The notes under the pieces: model-generated
Told to the model about the DNA's origin: nothing
What the model saw: the letters and a program-made list of their open reading frames with translations, nothing else
Database searches by the model: none
Part shown: positions 1 to 59,841 of the stretch, one piece after another
Layout: every line of letters starts with the position of its first letter
Position numbering within the stretch: position 1 is the stretch's first letter
Made by a program: the position numbers and the translations under genes
NCBI GenBank assembly: GCA_054601695.1
Contig: BAAHQB010000327.1
Span: 62,001 to 126,000, forward strand
Length of the DNA: 64,000 nt
Reading direction: 5' to 3'
Origin: Amorphochlora amoebiformis
Lineage: Eukaryota; Cercozoa; Chlorarachniophyceae

Positions 1-238
1 TCCTGTAAACATATATAAACATAGAGATACATGGGAATGTATTCTTTGTAACGTTGTTACCCAATATTTGCAATAGTATACATTCTCCTGTGAACATACA
101 TAAATATAGATATACATGGGAATGTATTCTTTGTAACATTGTTACCCAATGGTTGCAATGTCGAACTCATACTTCACTTTCTGACAGGTATTATTCACAT
201 TTAAACATAATATATATATATATATATATGTATATATC

Positions 239-270
<32 letters not shown>

Positions 271-295
271 TATATGTATGTATATATATACATAT

Positions 296-368
<73 letters not shown>

Positions 369-412
369 CTCATACTTCACTTTCTGACAGGTATTATTCA
401 CATTTAAACATA

Positions 413-466
<54 letters not shown>

Positions 467-514
467 TATATATATATACATATAGATATATATTTATATA
501 TATTATATTATATT

Positions 515-557
<43 letters not shown>

Positions 558-570
558 TATATACATATAA

Positions 571-605
<35 letters not shown>

Positions 606-823
606 ACTAATACTTCACTTTCTGACAGGTATTATATTGACATTTAAACATATTATATACACACATATATACATATATAATATATACATACACACACATA
701 CACATGTGTGTATGTATGTGTGTATATGTGTATATTTGCAATGTCGAAGTCATACTTCACTTTCTGACAGGTATTATATTCACATTTAAACATATTATAT
801 ATATATATATATACTTCTATATA

Positions 824-856
<33 letters not shown>

Positions 857-858
857 GT

Positions 859-918
<60 letters not shown>

Positions 919-978
919 TTACAATGTTGAACTCATACTTCAGCTTCTGACAGGTATTATACTCAAATTTAAACATAT

Positions 979-1043
<65 letters not shown>

Positions 1044-1045
1044 TA

Positions 1046-1098
<53 letters not shown>

Positions 1099-1120
1099 TA
1101 TGTATGTATGTATGTATAAG
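1..1120. repeat. TA-linked tandem array with a repeated 50-bp segment
   Basis: Bases 1-77 and 82-158 are two copies of a roughly 77-bp unit (core TGTTACCCAAT). From about 165 a segment containing ACTTCACTTTCTGACAG followed by GTATTAT recurs at about 165, 367, 605, 748 and 929, separated by (TA)n. CTGACAG/GTATTA reads as an exon end plus 5' splice site on the plus strand (frame ending THTSLSDR). It may be another partial-exon array of a gene lying to the left. No further coding support is visible. Confidence 0.7.
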
Positions 1121-1254
1121 TGAAATAGATTATTATTCAATATGTTGACAATTTATAATAAATAAATATTATATCTATATATACATATACATATATACAT
1201 ATATATATATATATAAATATACATATACACACACACACATATACACATATATAT

Positions 1255-1294
<40 letters not shown>

Positions 1295-1331
1295 CATATA
1301 TATATATATATATATGAATGTGGGTGTATAC

Positions 1332-1372
1332 CTGGACGACCTCCATAGCCTGTCTCTGTACCACGTCGTGGC
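1332..1372 (-). CDS. Candidate 41-nt exon, gene unknown
   Basis: This small non-TA island reads on the minus strand as [13 protein letters not shown]. It is preceded by TTGTAAG and followed by GTATAC, so both splice borders are plausible. No neighbouring exon in matching phase could be assigned, and the opposite strand is also open. The rest of 1120-2090 is TA tract plus AT-rich unique sequence (1590-1925) in which I see nothing. Confidence 0.22.
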
Positions 1373-1421
1373 CTTACAATATTATATAACATATGTGTGA
1401 GTATATGTGTGTATGATATAC

Positions 1422-1455
<34 letters not shown>

Positions 1456-1539
1456 GTATATGTGTATATATATACATATATATAGATATATATATATATA
1501 TATATATATGTATACAAATAGATAGGTATATATACATAC

Positions 1540-1599
<60 letters not shown>

Positions 1600-1956
1600 C
1601 ATACAGACATGTATGTATCCATATACTTGTATATATGTAGATTTATATTTACATACATGGCATAGTACCATGTATTACCATGTATCTGGGTCGGGTTAAG
1701 ATCGGTAAATATGAAACCACACCTATTGCTTCGAATCCACGATACTTGCACCCTAACATACATCATTAACATACATTATTATCAAACTGCTACACCCTAG
1801 CATAGCATGCATCATTCTGCAAATATTACCCCCAGACTCATATATTGATTCATTAGTCAAGAATTACAGCTAATATACATCGTTAACATATACCAATATG
1901 CAATTATTACACCATAACAAATATCATTATGCAGCTATTATACCGTAATATATATG

Positions 1957-2001
<45 letters not shown>

Positions 2002-2021
2002 CACATATAAATATATATATG

Positions 2022-2093
<72 letters not shown>

Positions 2094-2094
<1 letters not shown>

Positions 2095-2210
2095 GTCATC
2101 GGGTCTTCTCAAACAGCAGTGGTCTGAAACGCCATAAATATTGTAGCACACAAGTGAGCCAAGCAAACAACAAACATGCTTATGCTTATAACAGCCTGCA
2201 ACATCAACAA
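2094..2210 (+). CDS. Candidate exon with a C2H2-like half finger
   Basis: The plus frame from 2094 reads [17 protein letters not shown] and then runs on without stop to the next TA tract. A Cys followed 12 residues later by a His, with Phe and Leu at the usual core positions, resembles the second half of a C2H2 zinc finger. The first Cys would lie in TA sequence, so the motif is incomplete. It could be an isolated exon fragment or chance. Confidence 0.27.
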
Positions 2211-2229
2211 CATATATGGATACAATATG

Positions 2230-2332
<103 letters not shown>

Positions 2333-2604
2333 TATATGTAAATATACATTATATATATATATATATATATATATATGGATCCTAACCATTCATAGTAATC
2401 CAACTAATAATCCCAACGAACTATAACATCCCCTGAACTACCATATCTAACTCTGCCTTTGATATCTACATTACTGTAACATCTATAAAGCATATATATC
2501 AAGATAGCACATAGTATTATTCAGCAGACATGGACAAATACAACCCTTTGAGTACGTGGCACTCATTCGACTCTCTCCTAAGAATCTGGCGCGCCAGCAC
2601 CTAA

Positions 2605-2860
2605 CGGTAAGTCACACATATAAGTCACACATATAAGTCACACATCAAAGTCACACATCCAAGTCACACATCCAAGTCACATGTTTAATTCACACGTCTA
2701 AGTGACACGTATAAGTCTCACATCTCAGTCACATATCTAGGTCACGCATCTAAGTCACGATCACACATCTAAGACGCATATCTAGACGCATCTAAGACAC
2801 ATATATGTCACACGTCTAAGTCACACATCTAAGTCACACATCTAAGTCACAAATCCGAAA
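2605..2860. repeat. Short minisatellite, unit AAGTCACACAT
   Basis: About 20 imperfect tandem copies of a 10-11 bp unit (AAGTCACACAT, AAGTCACACGT, TAAGACGCAT) follow one another. There is no coding signal. The flanking stretch 2400-2600 is AT-rich unique DNA in which nothing else is recognised. Confidence 0.85.
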
Positions 2861-2913
2861 TCCGAAATTAGGTGAAATCTATAGTATGAATCATTTTTGA
2901 TAAAATTCGATAC

Positions 2914-2964
2914 CCTGAGCTCAGGGGAGCATAACTGTATAATCGTCGCTTTGCCCTCTAGAAT
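2914..2964 (-). CDS. Candidate 51-nt exon, gene unknown
   Basis: The minus strand reads ILEGKATIIQLCSPELR between TCTCAAAG and GTATCG, with phase 0 at both ends. Codon use resembles the real genes here rather than TA sequence. Adjacent exons were not found, so gene identity is open. Confidence 0.33.
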
Positions 2965-2971
2965 CTTTGAG

Positions 2972-3043
<72 letters not shown>

Positions 3044-3080
3044 TATATATATAATATATAAAATATGTATGTATATATAT

Positions 3081-3117
<37 letters not shown>

Positions 3118-3164
3118 TCTAAATCCTGAAGTACAAGCAAGTGTAAGTGGTAGCAAAGAGGATA

Positions 3165-3700
3165 GGGTGCTTCTATGACGGTTAGCTAGGGTACTTACAT
3201 GACCAATAGGGTTACCTAGGGTACTTTTTTGACCGAATAGGGTTAGCTAGGTTACTAACATGACCAAAAAGGGTTAGCTAGGGTACTTACATGACCAAAT
3301 AGGGTTACCTAGGGTACTTTTTTGACCGAATAGGGTTAGCTAGGGTACTTTTTGGACCAAATAGGGTTAGCAAGGGTACTTACACGACCAAATAGGGTTA
3401 GCTAGGGTACTTACATGACCGAATAGGGTTAGCTAGGGTACTTACATGACCGAATAGGGTTAGCAAGGGTACTTACATAACCAAATAGGGTTAGCTAGGG
3501 TACTTTTTTGACCGAATAGGGTTAGTTAGGGTGTTTAAATGACCAAATAGGGTGAGCTTGGGTACGGTACTTTATGACAAAATAGGGTTAGGGGTAGCGA
3601 AAAGGATAGTAGTTACATGACCAAATAGGGTTAGGTAGCGAAGGAGATAGGATATAGTTACATGATCAAATAAGGTTGGAGGTTGCGAACGGGATAGGTG
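3165..3700. repeat. Telomere-related minisatellite, unit about 36 bp
   Basis: About 14 tandem copies of a unit containing GGGTTAGCTAGGGTACTT, then ACATGACC or TTTGACC, then AAATA or GAATA. The unit contains degenerate TTAGGG steps, with the G-rich strand on plus. Copies decay toward 3700. No ORF of interest. Confidence 0.9.
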
Positions 3701-3840
3701 TAGTTACATCATCGGGGTATTAACTTCGTCAAAAGAACGCGTACGAAAAAAAGGCACTAGGGTGATTACGTTACTTACTTTGATGTCATTGTGTTAGGGA
3801 CATGGGTTTGTTTGATGTTATGATTAGGCTTGTTACATGT

Positions 3841-3996
3841 ACAGAGGGATTTCGTTCAGATTACATTAGCTCACTTAAACACTGTTTACCTCAACAGGTC
3901 CGAAATGCGGTGGGTTCGATTTTGGGATGATCAGATTGTTGAACTTCTGAGTGAGACTCACGATATACATGTACTTGCGCTCACGCATCAACCTAT
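3841..3996 (+). CDS. Candidate coding fragment upstream of gene A
   Basis: An open plus frame in non-repetitive DNA contains [16 protein letters not shown] and, further on, [19 protein letters not shown]. It is preceded by GTACAG. A possible 5' splice site (CAACAG/GTCCGA) lies inside. There is no ATG start and no clear link in phase to gene A, whose first ATG is at 4796. From 4000 to 4540 there are only TA tracts with interruptions, and 4545-4795 is unique DNA without a clear feature. Confidence 0.28.
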
Positions 3997-4085
3997 ATAC
4001 AATATATGTATGTATGTGTGCAGATATGTGTATATTACACACATGTACTCATACACACACACACATATATATATATATACACACA

Positions 4086-4143
<58 letters not shown>

Positions 4144-4186
4144 GTATATATATATACACATACACACATATACATATATATATGTC

Positions 4187-4288
<102 letters not shown>

Positions 4289-4310
4289 TGTATGTAATAT
4301 ATATATGTGA

Positions 4311-4376
<66 letters not shown>

Positions 4377-4503
4377 CATGTTGTTATAATTTATAAATAC
4401 ATACATACGTGTATATATACATTATATATACATATATATATATATGTATATGTATATGTATATATATATATATTTATATGTATACATATATATATTTATA
4501 TAC

Positions 4504-4537
<34 letters not shown>

Positions 4538-4795
4538 TATGTACCTTAAAGGTCAAAAAGAGATATATTTACACATATACGCGTGTGAGAGAGTATTCAA
4601 AATATGTAACATGTCTTGTTATGTGCACATTGTCGTTGTGTATGCACCCTTTATATGGTACATGCTCCCCGCGTACATTTACGTACAAATACAAACATTC
4701 ATACATCATCTCCACAATGCTTTCGCGCGCATACGCACATCATTATTGGAAGTTCGCCCGAAAAAACAGAAGAAAAGAGAACTGAGACTCTCAAC

Positions 4796-9032
<4,237 letters not shown>

Positions 9033-9195
9033 TGATTGGGTGCTTGCTGTGATTTGTGTTCCTTCATTCTTGTGTTTATGTTAATATATATCATATGATA
9101 CACAATTGACGTATGCATAATACTTTTCGGGAATGTTATACACGATAGGTTCGCTCACACACATATATATGTAAATAACAGGCACTGTGGAGCCT

Positions 9196-9312
9196 ATGAA
9201 AGGCAGTTTTGAGGCCGAACATTTGGACACCATGTCTAACACCCGCAGCACTAGTTGCTCGTTTAACGCTTGCCGAAACGCATGCGTTAGTCCGATTGCG
9301 GTCTTCCGCTAG
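9196..9312 (+). CDS. Short ORF, 38 aa, doubtful
   Basis: ATG 9196 to TAG 9312 encodes a Cys/Ser-rich peptide containing SFNACRNACVSPIAV. It lies 160 bp past the gene A stop in the convergent spacer. The opposite strand is also open across 9136-9351. Nothing indicates translation. It could be a 3'UTR segment of gene A. The stretch 9320-9600 holds nothing I recognise. Confidence 0.15.
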   Translation: MKGSFEAEHLDTMSNTRSTSCSFNACRNACVSPIAVFR

Positions 9313-9605
9313 TCGCAAACGCTGTTTCCAAATGCCACCACGATTCAGCACACAACGCTCGCGCCCTCCAAGCTCGAGAAGTGTGGAAACGTGGGTATAA
9401 GGCTAGGCCATAGGGTACCCGGTGGGTTGGGCGTAAGTATTCTTTGTGTTAAATTTTTTGTCGTCGTGCTCAAATTTCCAGCATTTTATCTCGTATGAAG
9501 TCCGTCTCGAATTTTCTTGGATTTGTTCTGGTCGATATAAACTATTTTAGTTCGTTTTCTTGTGGAATATGCGTTGTGGTATGTATACCACTGCACGGAT
9601 TATAC

Positions 9606-9665
<60 letters not shown>

Positions 9666-9736
9666 GCATATCTATAGACATATACATATATATATATATA
9701 ACATATACAAAGAGAATATATACAATATGTGAGCAA

Positions 9737-10015
9737 TTAATTTGATATAATAACGACTGGAACATTTGTGTATTTACATAATCTAGGATAATACTGTATC
9801 ATGGTCAACACTGCAGCCTCTCTTTCCCCTTTTTTTCCCGATGAAATACTGAGAAAAGGTACCGGCGTTCCATAACACCGGCAACTCAGTTTCTGCACGA
9901 TATCGATGTACAGATACGAATTTTCTTTGAATTGTATTACCTTAGATACAAGTAGAATGTCCCGGGCAGTAAACATGCAATCGAATTTTCCATTTAACAT
10001 CTGTCGATCGTGCAC
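9737..10015 (-). CDS. Isolated 92-aa ORF, hypothetical
   Basis: This uninterrupted minus frame starts at ATG 10015, contains ARDILLVSKVIQF and KLSCRCYGTPVPF, and stops at 9737. It is in non-repetitive DNA between convergent genes A and B. No family is recognised and no neighbouring exon is in phase. It may be chance or part of a long 3'UTR. Confidence 0.2.
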   Translation of the reverse strand: MHDRQMLNGKFDCMFTARDILLVSKVIQFKENSYLYIDIVQKLSCRCYGTPVPFLSISSGKKGEREAAVLTMIQYYPRLCKYTNVPVVIISN

Positions 10016-10029
10016 CGTCCCTTTCGGAA

Positions 10030-10800
10030 TCGAGAGAATACTACAAGACTAAGACTAGTAAGATTCTAAATCGTATCTAGATCTAACTCTACACAAAAAT
10101 CATCTAGTCGGGCGTCACACTTCTAGACTTAGACAAAGCTCTCGTATCACCTATGTAGATCTAAGTGTATTCTAGGTCAACACAGGCTAACCTATTAAAC
10201 TATATATTCTCCTACTCTGTACCTACTGCGTGCTCGTTCTATCAGTGCCGGTTAAAGTAGTCTAGTAGAGTCTCTAGAGCGCTAGCGCCTGGTGTAGTAC
10301 CGTGCCGTGCGTAGTATATATATATACAAAAGAAGTTACCCTATATCCTAGATATCTAAATTTATGTCTCTTTAATACTCATGCAGCTGATTTCATTAGT
10401 TTCGTTACTATGATCTAGATGATCTAGAGCTAGCAGCTTGACTACTAGTAGACTGGACCAGTTGAGTCTCCCTACTAAGTTAGTTTAGTTATAAAGTACT
10501 AACCTAGCTAACTAGAGCTAAACTCTGGAGACTCTAGCCTAGTCTAGCACATACTCTAGATACTCTAGATACTAGACATACTCTAGATACTAGACATAGC
10601 ACTAGCTAGACTAGATCTAGTAGATATAGAAAACATATCTAGATATGTATAAAACTAAATCTAGTAAATTCAATGTACGTTCACTAGACTCTTGATCATG
10701 AGAACTTCTAGAACTTGATGAGTTGAAATGACTACAGGAGCCTAAGTTTAGTACACACTAGATCTAGCTAGTAGATACGATCTAGACAATTGGGCGAAAG
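10030..10800. other. CTAG-rich convergent spacer 1
   Basis: About 770 bp densely packed with CTAG, TCTAGA and ACTAGT steps (for example CTAGATACTCTAGATACTAG). It lies between the 3' ends of gene A (+) and gene B (-). There are no open frames, TA run or TTAGGG. Two other tracts of the same character occur at 32306-33060 and 57912-59280, each beside a gene stop. Confidence 0.8.
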
Positions 10801-10807
10801 TATTCAG

Positions 10808-10903
<96 letters not shown>

Positions 10904-11324
10904 CTGCGTGGTCATGCGTAAGATGCTGCCGCAAGTCTAGAAGTGTAGCTCCAGTAAAGTTTTCACTAGGTCGGTATCTCCAAGCTGAGTAGAAGAAACA
11001 CCACAATGAGTTTTCTAGCATTTTTTGAGTTATGGCGCATATGTCAGAATTGCAAATTGAATCGAAACCCACATGGACCTTGACATGGTTCAGCTCCAAT
11101 AATGAAACAAAGTTATACACGTATTGTATTATAGAAGATTTGAAAAGTGGTTTAAGCTTACTCCGGGAGCGGACAGCCTGATGGGAGATCGATAAAAAAG
11201 GATCCAACGGGTGGAGCGTACACTGGAGTCCCCTGCCCGACTTGGAAGAGAACCTTATCATATAACGCGTATATTTAAACAATTGTATAAAATGCTTATA
11301 TGTATATATCATTGTATCATTCAT
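10782..11324 (-). CDS. Open frame past the gene B stop, hypothetical
   Basis: The minus frame is open for about 130 codons in unique DNA (with segments such as HVGFDSICNSDICAITQKML and ENFTGATLLDLRQHL) and then runs into a TA tract. It lies just 3' of the gene B stop at 11353, so it is most simply the gene B 3'UTR or flank. No family is recognised. Confidence 0.2.
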
Positions 11325-11352
11325 CTACATTTACGTATATGATATTTTGACC

Positions 11353-23671
<12,319 letters not shown>

Positions 23672-23934
23672 GCCTAACCGTATTCAATCATCATTGCCAC
23701 ATCTTAGAATGACATATTACCCCGAAAATACGTCCCAATCACCTGGACCGATAGCCTCCCCGCGCCCTGCTGTATCAGTGGAGTTTGAGGAACCAAGTTT
23801 AGAGGGTTCGGTATCCAAAGGTATCTGGGTTCCGAAGTACGTTACACAAAGCTATGTCACATCCCATTTAAGAGTGACTTAGTACAACATCACAGATTCA
23901 CTAGCGTTACCGATGGCCTTGTCACATTCCACGC
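23672..23934. promoter_or_regulatory. Short divergent 5' region between genes B and C
   Basis: Gene B (minus, ATG 23671) and gene C (plus, ATG 23935) start about 260 bp apart, or 110 bp if the upstream B exon 23824-23743 counts. The interval has no TA tract, unlike most of the window, so a shared bidirectional promoter is likely. I see no clear TATA box or named factor site. The upstream exon (contains KLGSSNSTDTAGR) joins in phase to exon 23673-23585. Confidence 0.5.
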
Positions 23935-32305
<8,371 letters not shown>

Positions 32306-33060
32306 GTCTAGTAAATAGAGTCTATCAGCCTGGTCTAGCCAAGCACTACCAGCTAGCTAAGCGCTTACTCTCGATTATCGAGATTATCATGATCAAACAC
32401 TTGAAACATTTGGGTTAGGGTTAGGGTTGGGTTTAGGGTCAGGGTTAGCTTGGGATAGGGGTGGTACTAGTGGTAAGGGTTAGGGTTAGGGTTAGAGTTT
32501 GCTAGGTTTGGGCTTTTAGGGTTAGGTATATGGATGATAGATGTACGTATAACTACATCTAGTACATGTATCATTATATATGCTACATCTTCATATGTAC
32601 TCATAGATACTATATCTAGAATATATACAGATCTAGAGATATACTCAAGATACCAGATTAATATTCTAGGTATTCAATAGTATACAATAGACTAGATAGA
32701 AATCGTCTTGGCCGGACCTGGGTAACTACTGGGTAGTCTTGCAGAATTTCTAGAAATTTCTAGAATTCCTAGAAATTCGCAAGAATTAACCAGTTAAACT
32801 CACAATTCTGAGCTAGAAAACCATTATCATACAATCTGCATGTTCAAGCTTCAACTTGAATTATCATGAAATAATCATTTGCAATCAAGGTGATAGACAG
32901 GGTCTAGGTCCTAGGAACTCAACTAGCCTATGGCTTGGGGAAGTATGATGTGACATTGATGTCTGCCATGTCTGCCATGCTACGGCGTGCATGTAGACAT
33001 GATGTACGTCAACTATGTACGCATGATGTACGGTATGTGCTATGATAGAAGACACGGTCT
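32306..33060. other. CTAG-rich convergent spacer 2 with short TTAGGG patch
   Basis: This lies exactly between the stop codons of gene C (+, 32305) and gene D (-, 33061). It is rich in CTAG, TCTAGA and CTAGAAATT-type steps. A degenerate TTAGGG patch occupies 32408-32530. No ORF of note. Confidence 0.8.
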
Positions 33061-41193
<8,133 letters not shown>

Positions 41194-41248
41194 CTATAGC
41201 AATCATATATAGAGTATATATATATATATATATATATATACATTATGT

Positions 41249-41289
<41 letters not shown>

Positions 41290-41380
41290 GTAATGTTTGT
41301 ATTTACCTCTCGGACATATCGGTTTAACTCCTATAGTAATCATATATAGTATATACATATTAATATATATATATCTATCT

Positions 41381-41415
<35 letters not shown>

Positions 41416-41469
41416 AATATTTATACTTTTCTCTCGAACCGGTTTAACTCCTATAGTAATCATATATAG

Positions 41470-42680
<1,211 letters not shown>

Positions 42681-42684
42681 CAGG

Positions 42685-43165
42685 TCGGGTTAGGGTTAGG
42701 GTTAGGGCTAGGATTAGGGTTAGGGTTAGGGTTAGGGTTAGGGTTTCGGTTAGTGGTCTGCTATTAGTTGTGAGGTGTTTGGTTGATGCCAGGTTAGGTT
42801 GGGATATGGGTTAGGGTTAGGGTTAGGGTTACGGTTAGGGTTAGGGTTAGGTTATGGCTAGGATTAGGGTTAGGGTTAGGGTTAGGGTTAGTGTTAGTGG
42901 TCTGCTATTAGTTGTTAGGTGTTCGGCTGATGCCAGGTTAGGTTGGGATTAGGGTTAGGGTTAGGGTTAGGGTTAGGGTTAGCGTTAGGGTTAGGGTTAG
43001 GGTCAGGGCTAGGATCAGGGTAGGGTTAGGGTTAGGGTTATGGTTAGTGGTCTGTTATTCGTTGTTACGTGTTTGGTTGATGTCACGTTAGGTTGGGATT
43101 AGGGTTAGGGTTAGGGTTAGGGTTAGGGTTAGGGTTAGGGTTAGGGTTAGGGTTTGGGTTAGGGT
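42685..43165. repeat. TTAGGG array with a 140-bp higher-order unit
   Basis: (TTAGGG)n on plus is interrupted three times (about 42752, 42898 and 43047) by the same insert, TTAGTGGTCTGCTATTAG, TTGTTAGGTGTTTGGTTG and ATGCCAGGTTAGGTTGGG. So a roughly 140-bp compound unit has been tandemly copied. It may belong to a 5' intron of gene D or to the spacer. Confidence 0.9.
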
Positions 43166-44442
<1,277 letters not shown>

Positions 44443-44563
44443 TACTTTGGTCTCAAGAAGGTCTGAACAAAGTGTAGAAGATCTGGTGGGATTAGAATTT
44501 TCTCCGGAATTTCTGGAATTCCGTACGGAATGCCCGCACCTATCCCCCTATACTCCGTCTGAT
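44443..44563 (+). CDS. Candidate exon, possibly 5' part of gene E or a separate gene
   Basis: Unique island with a good plus frame: [20 protein letters not shown] then [12 protein letters not shown], ending at GAT/GTATAT. A truncated copy of its first 55 nt is at about 44225-44290, separated by TA. Its end phase (0) does not match the next exon found (46010, which needs one carried base), so an exon is missing or it belongs elsewhere. Confidence 0.45.
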
Positions 44564-44564
44564 G

Positions 44565-44600
<36 letters not shown>

Positions 44601-44613
44601 ATATATATATACA

Positions 44614-44679
<66 letters not shown>

Positions 44680-44714
44680 ATATATATATATAATGTTTAT
44701 ATGTGTTTATTTAC

Positions 44715-44794
<80 letters not shown>

Positions 44795-44806
44795 GTACAT
44801 ATATAC

Positions 44807-44837
<31 letters not shown>

Positions 44838-44939
44838 CATATATACAATATATGAGTATATAATATAAATGTATATGTGAATACATTAACATAAACGATA
44901 CCTCGGAACAAAATATCAAAAAAGTCAATCAAAATACGC

Positions 44940-45600
44940 ACATAGTTTACCTAAATATACACATATTTCTACATAAATATCCCACATATCTAACCTTGTT
45001 ATACGGCATAGGCTTCGAATACCTCTCTGCCAACTCAACCAGTCCCCCCCTTTCCCCCGCCCTACCCTTGACCACACCTGTCACTCCCCTCTGTCACGCA
45101 ACCCCCCGAAAAATCAGCAGGTTTTCAGAATTTTAAAAAAAAATCGGGTCTTACCAGAGTACCCCTCCTATTATCGGGGGGGGGTATGTATAAAACAGCT
45201 ATGAAGGACAAGACTATGTACACGACGGGGGGGATACGCATGGGACACATTTGCATCCTTCCCGGGTGAATGCTCCGTAAATCCCCGGGATCCCCGTGAA
45301 TAATCTGGAAAGCCCCGGGAATCCCGGGAATCTCCGGATGTGGGACACGTGTCAGCAAATCAAATGGCCGACCGCTGGGCAAGATGCTTGCGGCAAGTGA
45401 ATGGTGAGTGAGAGAGGGAGGGAAAAGGGGGTGGGTTTGGAATTTCTGCATGGGGGTGAGATAAGGATAAAATTTGTCGCGGTTTCGGGGGGGGGGGGGC
45501 AAGGGGGAGCACGTGTGTTGAGTGTGCATGTACCACTTGAAAATAGCGCGACGATATGCAGGGAGAGCTTTATTACAAAGAATGAAAATAGATATATTGT
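44940..45600. other. Unique GC-richer segment, role unclear
   Basis: This has C- and G-homopolymers (14 G at about 45487) and self-complementary CCCGGGAATCCCGGG near 45310. A 134-codon open frame on minus (45529-45125) is Pro/His-rich and low in complexity, and I do not trust it as a gene. 45640-45860 is TA tract. Confidence 0.4.
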
Positions 45601-45654
45601 GTATATATATATATAATTAACATGCATTCATATGTATTGTACATATGATATGTA

Positions 45655-45730
<76 letters not shown>

Positions 45731-45794
45731 TATATATTTATATATATATAAGTATATATATGTACATATGTATACATACAATATATATAAAAAC

Positions 45795-45825
<31 letters not shown>

Positions 45826-45913
45826 ACATATGTATATATATATATGTATGTATATGTACATATATTGTGCAAAGGTTTAATTAGAGTTGTAGAAAAGCAA
45901 TACCGACAGATTC

Positions 45914-46007
<94 letters not shown>

Positions 46008-46009
46008 AG

Positions 46010-57911
<11,902 letters not shown>

Positions 57912-58989
57912 GCAAAAAGCCTACTCTTAAGCAAAAAGCCTACTCTTAAGCAAAAAGCCTACTCTTAAGTAGCTAGCTAGACTTAAGAGTGATTTGACGT
58001 CATCTTTTGCATTGATTCTAGTGATTTGTAATTTAAAAATTCAAGTTTTGCTAGATTAAATCGGGTTTAGTGGCGAGATTACGAGATTACATGGTATGTA
58101 GCTCTGGTGCTTGCGACGCCATAGGCTATTATGATATATATGTATGTATATATATATGTATCAGATACTTTGTGGGTATCACGGTATAAACTCATCGTCT
58201 TAGATCATGCGTATATACTAGATATATGTATATACTAGATATACGTATATACTAGTCATGTTGCAATAGTAATCTAGTAATACCGTACCAAGAACTTCAT
58301 ACTATAATGCATGAAATTGTCTGAATGGTCTAGCCGATGCGTATCTTATTTCGACTGTAATGCATGAAATTGTCTGACCAGTAGGTTGGTGTTAGCAATG
58401 GTCTAGCCGATGCGTATCTTATTCGCATACACCAGATGCACGCCAGAAGCATACGTACGTATACCGGCGTATATCTAGTATACGTACACGTACGTACGTA
58501 CGTACGCGTACGTACATACGTACATCTCTAGATCTAGACATGTACAATATTGATTATACATACTGAAAACTAGACTCATACGCACGAACGTACGTACACG
58601 AGTGTCGCGCGAAGGCTCGCGTTAGCGCACAATTGCGTTTTGAAGTCGGTTTTGCTACAGTCTAGACCTAGTAGGCGGTGTGGTAAAGCTCTATCTGCAT
58701 AAATGGGTCGTCACGACTCACGATTACGCTTCTCATATAGATATAGCATTGTCTAGAGTATTTGAATAGAGTATTCCAGTAGTTGACATGTACATCATGT
58801 CATAGTGACCTAAACTCATAGTCTAGAGATACTAGAGATAACTAGTATTAGCTAGCATAGGCTTATGAAAACATGTAAGCTAGGTAAGCACATGTACTGC
58901 TAGACACAGATGCATATCACTGATCCTTAACTAGTCTTAGAACCTAGCCTCCAGAACCTTATCTCTCTAAGATAATTGCGCAAAAAAAC

Positions 58990-59024
<35 letters not shown>

Positions 59025-59280
59025 ATGGTCCTAATTTTTAATACTTTGTCCAAGTTGTAGGTGATTGATCAAAATCTGTAAAAAAGAGATATATACTAGA
59101 TATATAGATTTTTTCTTTCTCTACTTACTACATACAACTGTAAGTAACTTGTTGATAAGTAAGTTAGATGTCACGTTTATCTCTCTAGTCTCTACCCGTA
59201 GAATATAGTGATCTAGTCGCTATCGCCAGCCTTCAAACTCGGAAATTACCTAAATTATTGGGAAAATGCTTCGATACCTC
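57912..59280. other. CTAG-rich spacer 3 beyond the gene E stop
   Basis: Begins with three tandem CTCTTAAGCAAAAAGCCTA units (57908-57965), then CTAG- and CTAGA-rich DNA, ATACTAGATATACGTATAT repeats (58205-58255), a duplicated AATGCATGAAATTGTCTGA segment (58310, 58360) and a CGTACGTACGTACG palindromic block (58440-58520). No coding frame. Same character as spacers 1 and 2. Confidence 0.75.
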
Positions 59281-59287
59281 TTGAAAA

Positions 59288-59345
59288 AGGCACGTGTCAA
59301 GCACGTGCCTAAACACGTGTCAAAGCACGTGTCTAAACACGTGTG
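59288..59345. promoter_or_regulatory. Cluster of five CACGTG palindromes
   Basis: GCACGTGTCAAGCACGTGCC, AAACACGTGTCAAAGCACG and TGTCTAAACACGTGTGG place five CACGTG hexamers at 10-13 bp spacing. CACGTG is the canonical E-box core, but repetition with AAACACGTGTC could equally be a small tandem repeat. It overlaps the end of the candidate exon below. Confidence 0.45.
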
Positions 59346-59386
59346 GAGAGAACAATCGGTTTCCAGATCTTAATTTTCGTGTCATC
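59333..59386 (-). CDS. Candidate terminal exon of a minus-strand gene (gene F)
   Basis: After ATCATAG the minus strand reads [17 protein letters not shown] then [12 protein letters not shown] resembles the last strand of a WD40 repeat. Its place, converging on gene E across a CTAG-rich spacer, fits a minus-strand 3' end. A second frame ([12 protein letters not shown]..., TGA) is also open, so the call is tentative. Confidence 0.42.
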   Translation of the reverse strand, partial: DDTKIKIWKPIVLSTRV

Positions 59387-59551
59387 CTATGATATGAATA
59401 TATATATATATATGTGTATATATATATATATGTATACACATATATGTCTACATACATATATATATATATATATATATACATATGTATATATATATATATA
59501 TACATACAACAATATGTAAATATACACAGGCTATACATACGATACATATGT

Positions 59552-59595
<44 letters not shown>

Positions 59596-59776
59596 TTATA
59601 TATTTATTTATTTATATGTATATTTACATATGTATATATTTTTGTATACATATATATATGTATACAAATTTGTATACATATATATATGTATACAAAAATA
59701 TTTGGATGCATATGTAAATACTTATGTATAAACATATTTGTATATCTATGTAGGTGTATGTGTATTTACAATGTAT

Positions 59777-59841
<65 letters not shown>

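Noticed and set aside
45125-45529. 134-codon minus-strand ORF
   Set aside because: It is Pro/His-rich, crosses homopolymer and palindromic DNA, and no splice context or family match is seen.
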